From assembly GCA_020091685.1 (NCBI GenBank), contig CM034599.1, forward strand, positions 5,364,836 to 5,428,835: a stretch of 64,000 nucleotides of DNA. The letters run 5' to 3'. Both the position numbers and the translations under genes were made by a program. How positions within the stretch are numbered: position 1 is the stretch's first letter; each line of letters starts with the position of its first letter. The notes beneath the pieces were generated by a model. The model was not told the origin of the DNA. It made no database searches and saw only the letters and a program-made list of their open reading frames with translations. The stretch comes from Lutjanus erythropterus. Lineage: Eukaryota > Chordata > Actinopteri > Lutjaniformes > Lutjanidae. Positions 22,111-34,000 of the stretch are shown in pieces.

Positions 22111-25100
22111 TTAACTGGTGCTGGTGCTGTCCATAGTTGCGAGCAGATGCGAGAGCTTGGCCCTCTGGGACGGGGTGATGTTCTGGCTCATGTGGATGAT
22201 GCAGTCCATGGCTACTTCAGGGTTGGCCTGCACCAGGCTGGAACACAGGAGAAAAAAATTATAACACAAGCTTAGCTATTAAACATACCAGAATTAATTA
22301 TTTAAACAGAGGAAAACAAGGTATAAAAGTAATAAAGTAGTATAACTAGTAATGTAAGTTATTATTTTGGGTCAAGTCCCATAGACATACATAATAAAAT
22401 GGCTAATTTTAGAGCAAAAATAAACATGTTTACAGGGGGTGAATCTTTATAAAACTCGTCCACTAACTAAGTCTTAAAATTATGCATAATTAAGGCCATG
22501 CCAACTTTGACAGGACTTTTTGGATTAGCCAGGAGCTAGCCGAGTCAGGCCACCACACTGAGCTTCACAGTGGCTTTTCAGAAACCTATGGGTGACGTTA
22601 CAGAGACAATGTCCATGTTTTTTTTACAATCTATAGACATGCCTTTTTGGCACTGACAAGATTACAGTAGTGAAAATGAGCCCATATTTGTGGTTCACAA
22701 AATTTGCATGGCTGTGGCTGCACACCTGCGGATGTGTTTCAAAGTGTTTTCTCTTTTCAGGTAGTTGATGTTCTCTCGGATGGCTGATCGAGCGCCTTCC
22801 TCCTTGGACAAATGTTTCTCAAGCCACTCAACTACTGCTTGGTTATTATCCCAGAGGTAGGCCTGGAAAGGAAGATGGAAGCACCTTTAAATTTCTGATC
22901 AGTTTTAACAACGAAGTGACCAAAAACACAAACAACCACATGATTTGTGGGGCCCCAGGCACAAAGTGGCACTGGATGGATTAGACATGCAACAACTACA
23001 ATCTATCTTGCAGTCTTAAGTATGTAATTTTTGATCATTGATGATTTTAGCTCAATGTGACCAATCAGGTTCACTACTTTTATTTATTTTAGATACACAG
23101 TCACGGTGTTTACATTACATGTAGTGAATCTGCAGACACGTTAGTCTCTGACTGCCACAACATACCTTGACTGTCCCCTCCGTTTCTACAAACCAGCGTC
23201 GCAGCATGGACTGCATGTGTCCGTCACTGAGGTCTTTGTTGGCCTGCAGGATCTCACACTTCACCACCTGCTCCAACAGGAGGCGACGCAGACGCCAGTA
23301 GAAGAAGGTCCGCACGTTCTTCCATTCCAAAATATCCTATCGAGTATCAAAAGGCAGACTGAGACACGGTATTTTTATGTATTTATTTACCTCATTATTT
23401 TTTGTTTCATTGGCTTCTTGCCTATGACTCTTAATTAATCCGTGAACCCTCTACAATCAGATGAGACTGAGACATTCTGTTCTTATTTTTATTCTCCGAT
23501 ACGCTTAAGGAGAGGCGAGGGGGTTGTCATTCTTGAAAATATGAATCATAGACATATTTGATACTCTCAGATTCTGTTTTTGTACCTACATCTCCAGCAA
23601 TAAAAATACTTTTTAGCAGAGTATTAAAGGGCACAGTACAATAAAATTAAAAAGCACAAAGCTCTAAACACAGTAAGTAAGTTCATTTTGTGTCAGTTAT
23701 AACATCAGAGTGTTTATGAAGTGCTCACTCACAGTTATGACACCCTTCTCCTGCATCCTGCCTGGGGTGTCATGGAGCTCTACAAACTGCACTGCCACCT
23801 GGTGGTAGATGGGCAGCAGGAACTCCTCCCGTGCTTTGAGCTGTGACTCCAGCTCTCTGCGCTGTTTGTCTGACAGCACCGGGGAAGCTGATGAAAACAG
23901 GAGACTGGTTATGAAATCCAGCCGTACCGGAATTAAAAAGGAAAATAAACGCAGGTAGTGGCGTGCGTTGAGAAATAAATAGCCTTTACCAAGCTGATCA
24001 GCCAGACCACTGTAGACTGAATCAAGTCTTCTCATGGTCTTCAGCAGGTCCTTCCTCCTGAATTTGATCTCCACTGTTCCCTCAGCCTCCAGAACACCAC
24101 CTCTGAACATAGACACAGCAACATCACAACAAAACAATTACATAAAGTGGCTGTCAATGTCATTGTGTGTTGAATTCGTCTCTTTACAGACTTTCAAGAT
24201 AGAAGATAGGGGCAGGGGGTTTGAGTGAGAGGTTGGAAGGAATGTTTGATGAGGAAAAAAGAAAAATGGAAAGGAAAAAATGTTCATTTTTAAATTGTAT
24301 TGCACCTGTCCTTCAATAAAAAGATTAATAGAAAAAACAAACAAAAAAGATTCATGTACCTGCTCTCCTTGTCTGCATAGAGCTCCATACACAGTGGGTT
24401 GATGGTGGGATCTATCACCACCCATGAGCCTCCTCTCAGCTCAGCGTGTGGTGGGATGTACACCAGCACCGGCTGATGGAAACCACGCAGGGCGTCCACG
24501 ATGTAGGCCCCAAACTTCAGTATCTGGTCATACATATCTGGGAGAGAAATGGACACAAACAGTATTTTTTAATTAAATTTAATAACATAAGCTCATACAT
24601 GCAATGCAGTCTTTCTGCAAAGTTCAGCATCGATCTTGTACCCTTCATTCCACCAGAGAAGCCCCGCCAGTTGGCGAACACCATGAGAGGCAGATGTTCA
24701 CGGTTGAAGTCACAGATCGCCTGAGCAGTTTTAAAGGCTGAATCTGGAAACCACACCTGGCCGGCCTGCTGCAGAACCTGACATCACCACACAAACGCAG
24801 GGACAGACGTCAGTGATTAGCAATTAAACACATTATTCCTGATCACAGAATAAACTTAAAACATACTGGAAAAGCATCTTTCTTTGTTTTTTGAAGGCTT
24901 TCGGGAAGCAATGGGAACCTGATCTGCTCATACGTGTTCTTGGAGCAACTAGCTGCCTCACTTTAGCTTACAAGTATGAAAAAATGTCTGTTTTGTCTTG
25001 AGGGCAATTGTAAAAATGTTAATTTTGTGAGTGTGGGAACTGGACTCAGTGGATGGGAGGAACAGCAAATACACTTTATCTGGAGAGACTGAGATTTTAT

Positions 25101-28061
25101 AATTAAGACAGACAAGGTGTGTTTTTCAGGGTAAGGAGTAATGTGTTGATTCCAATGTAAAGCTCCTTGCTGTGTGTTCATTTTTTCTGTTTTACCATCT
25201 CTCTCTCTCTACTTTTATTGTAGATTCATACTATGTTCTCAAAAAACAATAAACAAACACATACATATATTAAACATATATTAAAAAACATGAACAGAGC
25301 TGAAAAACTGTTTAAATCATAAATACAGGGGTGAAATTTACTCACTCTAGATTCTGAGTCCAGGTTTGCTGGATCTGCTGGGACTGTGAACTCAACCGTG
25401 CGTGTTTCAACAGCGATGACACCGAGGGGGATTCCTCCTAACCTGTTTTCATTCAATAGGTGTCAATAAAAAAAAAACTCACTTAACACACAGACTTCAT
25501 GAGTGCATACATCGAGTGTTAACAGATTTACCGTGCTCTGCCCACGACCACTGTCTGAGCCCAGGACTCCATGATCTCCATGAAAGAGCCGTGATCAAAG
25601 AATCCACTCTGCCAGGCGCCTTTCACCGCTACAGACACAAATTCAGACAAAGGGGAACTTCAGCAGGCTGATGACTGAAATACAACATGATCAGACTTTA
25701 AATCAGGTCTTGACACTCACTGGGGTGAGGTCTCCCAGCCAGCATCCAGTGGGGGTCATACGGTGCTTTTGTAGGAACATATTCTATCTCTCTGTCCACT
25801 GGATCTGTAGTTGATATAACGGGCACAGGAGAGAATTTGTTCTGTAAACAGAAGAAGAACTAAAGTTAGTGATCTGAGGTTTTGTTCATTTATTTTTATA
25901 GACCTGAAAACGCCAAACTACATGAACGTTGACGCATTCAGCCAAACCTTTGGCATATAGGAGAGCCACTGTAGGATAGTAAAGACACCCTCAAAGTCAT
26001 CTGGCACTGTGGTGTGTGTGACTCCATTATTGTGCATGATCTGGATCCCTCCCAGCTGGTTGTTGGAAGTGTAGACCTCTCTGCCCAAAACCTGCACAGG
26101 AATAAAGACTTCAGTGACAAAAGCCGGGACTTTTTTTTTTAAGGTTACCACAAAATGGGACCATTTGCATCAGCCATTTAATCAGCCATTTTAATACTGA
26201 AGTGAAACCAACTAACCTTGTTCAGAGCCCCTGCTCCAGTCAGGATAATGTGAGAGTTTTCCACCTGAATCACTCTCTGTCCCAAACGGACCAGATAGGC
26301 TCCGATTCCGATGGCGCGACACGTCACCTGCAAGAGCATCAAAAACGACTCAGTAAAAACATCCCAGAGGTTCATATGACCTCTTGTTCCTCAGAGAAAT
26401 CAGGTCCACATTCTCACCATACTGATTGTAATAATTTCCTCATAGGCCTGAGAAGATTCTCCAGCGATCATGCCGGAACCTCGCAGGTTCTCAACCCCAA
26501 GACCGTCGTCCTTGCCGATGATGTCGGTGATGATGTACCTGTAAGAGACCAGCACAAGCAAGCTAAGCAATGTGCTGCTATGAACTAAGTCAGCAACTAA
26601 ACATATTTTATCAGTTTAAGTGTATGCTATATTTAGAACATCTTCACCACTTTACTTTGCCATCAGACAGTGTTTTCTAAAGGGAAACCTCTGTTATATA
26701 AGCCAAATAACGCTCTCTCCAAACCATAATTTTACCTTGCAGAACACAGGAGTTGCTGGTCTGCTGTTGCCTTGATCTGTTATTTTGTTTGTGTCATTGC
26801 GTGACCTTCAAACTATCCTTTTAAAACACAAAAGTCACACAATTAGATGATAAACCAGCAACTCCTGTGTTATTTGACTGCCATATTTGACTTATATAAT
26901 GGTGACTTCCTGTCAGAAAAAGGCTTTCTGCCAGCAAATTAAAGTGGTAAAAACATTCAAAATCCAGCGCACAATTAAACTGATATGGATTTCTTTAGGT
27001 GGGCTAAATCTTTTCTTGCTGCCCCTGACCACAGCAGTACATTGCTTCCATGTTGATGCTCCTCTCTGTTTCTGCAAACTATACCTTTAAGGGTGCCAAA
27101 TATTTCAGTTAGCTGTACCTGGACTCTCCACCTTCCTCTACATGGTGACAGTGAACAGCATTGGTGGAGCTGATACGTGTGTAGTCTTGTGGTGTCAGGT
27201 ACAGGTACTTGAAACCCTACAGAGAAATTCAGTAAATTACTATGAAATATCAAACTGCACATACATATTTCAACAGTATTCCCTGTGGTCATTTCCTCGA
27301 CTGCAGTTTAATGCAAATATTATGAGAAACACATGTCTGAAGTCACCTTGTAGGGGTCAGCAGGGTCGATCCAGGCCACCTGGAACATGTGTTTGAGCTC
27401 TTCGGCGAGGCCAATTCGCGCGCCGCTGTTGGCTGCGATGTAAATGCGGGGGATGCCCTCAGCCCGAGCCAACTCAGACGCTCTGAGGAAGAGCTCGTCC
27501 TCTTGAGGACCAAATGAGCCGATCATGTGAGTGATGTCATTGCAGATGACAATGATGTCTCTGCCCTCTGGGTACTCTGGAGTCTTCATTTTCATCCTGA
27601 AGGCAACCATTCCCACCTGACAAGGAAATGTTTCAGCAGTTATCAGTACCATCGGTATTAGAAATCATGAACTGACATGAATGTTATTAAAAGTGCCCTA
27701 CATCGTTGTCTCCGGGCAGACGGTTCATCTGCACGAGTCGACCTTGAGGGTCCAGAACCAGCTCGGTGCACATCAGCACGTCTTTAGGATGTTTGTCCCC
27801 TGAACCCCACAGCTTGAACAGAGCCTGCAGCAAGATTTTCAGTCAGACATCATGGGAAGCACAAAAAAAAAAAGAAATAAACCCAATTCATGGACGTAGC
27901 AGTACCTGTCTGAACATCTCAGGGAAGTCATAGACGTATGTCGTCCCCAGAGTTTGAGCCTGGAAACGCTTCGCCTGCAGCAGGTCTTTGGTCACATAGG
28001 GAGTATTGATCAACATGCCGTGCAGAGGACCCGGCTTATCCCCATAAGACTGAAACATGAT
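22111..28061 (-). CDS. acacb: acacb coding exons 37-53: carboxyltransferase domain
   Basis: Exons: 27906-28061, 27702-27824, 27347-27616, 27119-27216, 26418-26538, 26217-26327, 25948-26091, 25721-25841, 25532-25628, 25346-25442, 24642-24777, 24360-24537, 23990-24102, 23733-23887, 23166-23336, 22726-22862, 22111-22237. They encode residues about 1647-2430, ending MDSTSTS-stop. The domain transfers the carboxyl group from biotin to acetyl-CoA. Seen motifs: [54 protein letters not shown], and [16 protein letters not shown] (the CoA/biotin site). One odd residue is a Cys in IVICNDIT, where other ACCs have Gly. The C-terminal sequence [13 protein letters not shown] matches vertebrate ACCs. Confidence 0.95.
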
Positions 28062-31000
28062 CTGAACAGGGAAAGAAGATGACATTTAATAACATTTAAC
28101 TTAAAAAAAAAAAAAAACTGTTTCATATAAGGAGCGAACAACAGATTATGTTTTAATATTTACAACCACTTTTTATGCCAACAGCGCTGACCTTCTAATC
28201 ACCTTTATTTCTAAAAATCTACTAGCAATGGTGGCCTGGTAGCTCAGTTGTCAGAGCATTTGCTCCATGTACAGAGGCTCTGAGTCCTCTGCAGCGGCTG
28301 TCGGTTTGACTCCTGTCTACAGCCTTTTTCTGCATGTCATCTCGCAACTCTCACTCCTCCTTTCCTGTCTTCACTTCGCCTGTCCAATCTAAAATAAATC
28401 CATAAAAACCTAAAACAAAATCTGTTCAAAAAAGCTACTAGCAACAATGTGAGCAGCTTATTCAGACAATCAGGGAAAAGGCAAGAAATATATTCAAATA
28501 TATTATTATTGTAATTCATTTCCATGCCTGCTGCTCAGAGTCCACAGTTCTCCTGCCAACAATGTGGGGGTCTCTCAGAGTCCTTTTGCGCTTTCCCTCC
28601 AGATCTCTGGATATTCTAATAGTTAGTTTGATATTTTCTCCCCTTTGTGGATTTTTTTTTCACTTTTTTACTTGAAATAAATGATGTCCCTGTAGCGAGT
28701 TTGTGATTAGTTGGCAAAAGTTTTCTCTATCTATCTTTTTCATGGCTGAAGGTGATCTCTCCCTCGTTGCAACTGACTCATTACAGCAGATCACCTACAC
28801 TGTTATAATCTGTCAAAATGGCTGTCAGAGTTTTCTGTCGTTTTTAAAAAATGAATGCCAATGGTGGAAAATATCCAGTTAATGCAAACTCAGCACAGAA
28901 CAAATCTCCTGCCACACAGCACATATTTCGGTTTACTTTTAATTTCATAAAGTGTTTGAAGAAAGCTGCTTCAGTCTGCTGTCCTCACCTGTCCAGAACT
29001 CAGGTCGGTGACCTCCTTGTACAGGCTGATGTCCAAGTAATAGCCAGACTCATTAGTGAGAAACAGGCGGACAGGAATGGCGTTCCCAGTTGGTGTCAGA
29101 CGGATGTTGATCTTCAGCTCAGCCTGCAAGACTCGCAGCTTCCACAGACGGCTGCCGTAGCGCATCACCATGGAGCGAACAGACTCCTCTATCTGAGGGT
29201 CCCATGAAGAGAAAAAGGATGTTAAAGACCACAGAGAAATAAATCTGGTAGATATACACAAGTGTGAACAGAAGTCTGCACAGACAGACAGAAATAATGT
29301 GCTGCACACTGACTTTAGATGGATCCATAATGACAGTGGGGACGAAGTTGAGGAAGATGTGGTTGCAGTCTGTGCGGACGCTGGTATTACTGAAGGCCAC
29401 CTCCAACTCATCCATGGCCTCCAACAGAAGACGCTCTCCCTCATTTTGAAGGTATTCAAAGGATGCTTCCTGATAGTGAATAAAAAGATATTTAAATACT
29501 GAAATACAATCACCACTAACCAAATACTACCAAAAGTTTCTTTAATCAGACAATTACAGCTTTTGAAGATCATTTACACACTAAAAGTGAATGCAAAGAG
29601 CATCAAAACCTTAACTTTTTTCACCATGCCTGAAACAAATGCACCAAACATGCAAACAGATTTCTTTCTTTGCACTTTGTTTGCAATTCTGCAACTGGGA
29701 AAATACTTACATTAAAAATGCAAAACATACCTGAAAATGGCAAACATGCACAAACCAATTAAAAAAAACTTAAGCCTTTGACCTTAGGAAAACGGTCTAA
29801 AAAACAGAACAAGTACAAATGATGTCTACTTTTCTAAAGAATCAATGAGCTGTACTTTCCAGTTGCTCTGCTTACTTTTGTAATGAGATCTGAGTGGCGA
29901 ATGATAGCTCGTATGAAGAAGCGGTAGTCTGTGACTTCGGCACCTTCCTGCACACGAGCAGCACCGAGGTAGAGGTGCATCTTGTGGTTGGCACAGGGAA
30001 CGGCCGTCAGGTCGAAGTTCCTCATGCGGTTGAGCTCCAGCTGAAAGGCTAAAGCTGGTTCCAGGTTACGGTAAATACGATCCTCCTGGAACTGAGGAGA
30101 GGCGCAGATCGGAGGGGTCATCATCTCATCTCGTCAGGGAGGAGCGTATCAGCTCTGTAACTAACTGAAATCTGATTATCAATTCTACACTTACAGATTG
30201 TATTAAGTTCTCTGAAGAAAAACTTACCCCATCTCTTGCTCTGAAAGTGAAGAACTTGGGAAATTCTCTCTGTTAAAATGAAATAACATAATAATAATTA
30301 GATACTAAGCAGATGTATATTACAGTTATATTTGCAGCTTTACGGATCAAAATTAGAGCAGCTATGGTTACATGTAACAAAATCATATTGTAGTAAGTGA
30401 GGAAAAATGCTTGACAATGTGTCCATTATCAGGAATTAATGATACTGATTTGGAGAGCTTTGGTCAAAAACAATGAAGAGTAAAGAGCCATTCATAGCCT
30501 CATTCTTCAAAAATAACATATATATGAATATATACATATGATACAGTGAGTCTAATGAAAATGGTGTATTTTATTGTTGATTTACCTTCTGTGCAATCAA
30601 AAACGTGATTCTCCTGATTCCATACTCAAAGAGGACAGCCCTCTGTAAAAAATACACAATTTCAATTCAATAAAAACAATATCTCATATTAATAAGAATC
30701 AGACATGTTAAAGTTATAGTTTGGATTATTTAATGTGGGGTTGTATGAGGTACTTAAACAGTCAGTGTATTACCTACAGTAGATGGTGGTCGACATGCCT
30801 CCATTTTTGAGAAACAGACAGGAGGACTGACAGGAAAATGTATTTTAGCCACTAAAAAAAAGATCCACCTTAAAAAAAATTATATCAGTTTAAGTGTGCG
30901 CTATATTTAGAATATTTTCATGGCTTTATTTTGCTGTCAGACAGCTTTTTCTGACAGGAAACCACTGTTATGTAAGTCAATCATCACTCTCTCCAAACCA

Positions 31001-34000
31001 ACCAAACTCCATTGACGAAATCATTAATTTTACCTCACAGAACACAGGAGGTGCTGGTCTACTCTGGCTTCTAGCTTGGAAAAGGCTGTCTGATGGCAAG
31101 GTTAAGCAGTGAAAATATTCTGAATTTAGCAGACACTTAAACTGACTTAGGTGGACTTTCCAAACTGGGGCAGTGTCGACCGCCATCTACTGCAGTTAAC
31201 ACACAGACACGGAAAACTGCCTAATACAACCCTGCATCAAATAATCTGAACTATCCCTTTAAGAAGAATCAGTCACGTGTTAGGAAACTAGATGAGGCAG
31301 CTGACCTTCGACTGGGCAAATGCAGTGAAGTCTGTCACCAAGGCATCGTCATCTTCTGTGTCTGCTGTTTTTATGGACACATTAATTATGTGGATCGGGT
31401 TCTCCCTCGTGTTCTGTAGGGGATGGAAGAGAAGTCAGTGGTGACAGAAACATGGATGATAAATGACCATCCCACACCCACAGCGCTCACCTTGAAGTTC
31501 TCCTCCTCATACAGACTGGAGCAGGACTCTGAGTACGGACCACTCTCCAGGAGTGGTTCTGCAAAGCTGGAGAGAACTTCATCAAAGTTCCTGCAAAAGA
31601 AAAAGAAAAACATCCACAAATCTTTGGCATAAATAAATAAGAAAGGGTCACTTTTTGCTGCTTCCCCCCATTCATGTTCCTGTGCATGCTGGGGCTCTAG
31701 ATAATAGGGTGTTCTCTATTGTTCCAGACCCCTTACAACTTATTTATTTATTGTTTATAATTCTTGTTATTATTTTGTATTTTTCTTTAATATATTTATT
31801 TATTTGTTTTGACTGTCTTACAGAATCAGTCACCCAATCAAAACGTGCCTTTATAGTGAACACAGGAAAAAGGAAAATTATCATGATGTTAAAAGTGACC
31901 TTTTGAAGTCATCAAAACACTGAAGAGCCACCATGGCGCCCATGCGCTGGCAGGGTGGAGCCAAGGCTCCGTCCAGGAGGAGGTCACTGCCCTGTCGCCT
32001 CATTTTAAACTGGCCTGTTCCACTTACTGGCACAGGAACCCTGAAAATGAGACACACATACACACACACACACACACAGAAACACACACACACAGTGACA
32101 GGACAGGACCACTGAATGATCACATAGACGCAGGTTTGCTTTAACAACAAAACACTTAACAGCCAAAAGTACAAGAGCGATTAAAGCAAGTCTGGATGTT
32201 CTTATCCACCGTCATGTCCAATTATATTCACATACAGTCGATCGGTACATTATATATGTATTGAGCTGAAGGGGATTATGAATTATTGTTGTCAAGAGCG
32301 ATTATTACAATATCTGATTGAGAGTTGCAAATCTGGAGAATACAGGCTCCCCAATTGGTGGCAGTCAAGAAAATCACAGGCATTCAGTTTTTAAGAGGAA
32401 CAAACAAAAGATGAACCTCTCAAAAAGCTCAATATTGTTTTACCAGATGAGAGAAGCAACAAAATAAAAAAGGGAGAAGCTCAGCTACAAAGTGGACTTG
32501 TTAGAGGAGTCCTGAAGCATTCGACATGCATTGCTGTGAGACATACACACGATCAGGTGGTCTGGCTGGTTGGGGAGGAGCTTTCTCTACCTGTTCAGAG
32601 TAGGGCTGCTCCCTCTGAAATAAGATGATTAACAGGTGAATATCAGCAGTGGATGATCAAAGTGTACCTCTACCTCGAGGCATTATGATGATTAGATCAA
32701 AAAAAAAAAGCACTTTAAAAGAAGCTATGCACATTCACATTAATGTCTGGTAGGTAAAATCATTCTGCATTAAAAGTTAAAGCCATAAAGCAGTTACAGC
32801 AGCAGTTTACAGGCCGCTCTGCACCACTGGGTACAGGATAACCATTTTATCATTTCATCTTCATTGATCTATCAGGCCAATATCATGTTTTGGAAGTGGT
32901 CTGATTCAGCAGCACTCCAGTAATAAGACAACAATGTGTTTAACAGTGTCCAGGGTATTTTACCTGTTCGGATGTGACGACGGCAGCATGAACTGGAAGT
33001 CCACAGCACAAGTTCCATCCTGCAGCTGGTGATGCTGAATGCTATTTAGCTCATAGGCGATGTAAGCTCTGCGCACATACACCTGCAAGTCAAGACACTT
33101 CCATGAAAGCGCAGAACAAATACGCCCTGGCTCATAAATGGCCTATCACATCCCTTGATAATGGAGCGTGGTACGAATGACACCATTTAACAGGTGTGCT
33201 GTTCAGGTGCACCATCAGAAAATGAGTGCAGAGGATGAGGAAGTCATTAATAAAAAGGACAAGTCAGCAGGCTGCTTTTTTATTCCTTTTTTTTCAAGTG
33301 CATTAATTTTATTACCTGTGTGCACTGATAAATAACATGGATAAAGTTAAAGCAATGTGGTTAAATTTAAAATTAAATGGGGTAACACTTTATATTAAGG
33401 CACTTATAAGCATAGTTAATAGCCTTATATCATAAAGATGCTTATTAACACAGTTGCATTAGTTGTATACATCCTGATCCACTGTGCTCCCATGTAATGT
33501 GTTCGTCTACATGCCATGCTGAGTTTTTTTTCCTCTATCACTTAGAGTCTATGATCTGCTTGTATCTATCTTCGCTGTCATGTTTGCTGCATGGTTTGTA
33601 TTGCATCCTGTTCTCAAAAATCCAGTGAAAAAAACTTCTGAGTGTAAATCCACTGTTCATACCTCCAAAGCAGCCATGCAGACAACTTGATTGGAGTGAT
33701 AGAAGAAATTGGGCAAAACATCAAAAATGGAAGTTTCAGAAAGGATGAGTTTCTGTAACAAATAACAAAAAAATATTATTCATTTGATATTCCAGCTCCT
33801 GATAATACTAATACTCTGCACGAGACTAACCTTCAAGTTTTCTGGACAAAACTGGTGGCCGTACATGTCGATGGCTGACAGGAAGATGGACTCCACCTGG
33901 TTGTGCCTCAATTCATATGATGGTAAATGGGAGGCGATCAAGACCTAAGACACATTTACAAGGATGATATTCTGCATGATTTCTTGAAATTTTAGAAATA

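Noticed and set aside
28226..28300. Apparent tRNA gene with A- and B-boxes
   Set aside because: The anticodon arm and acceptor stem do not pair, and a SINE tail follows, so it is a tRNA-derived SINE.
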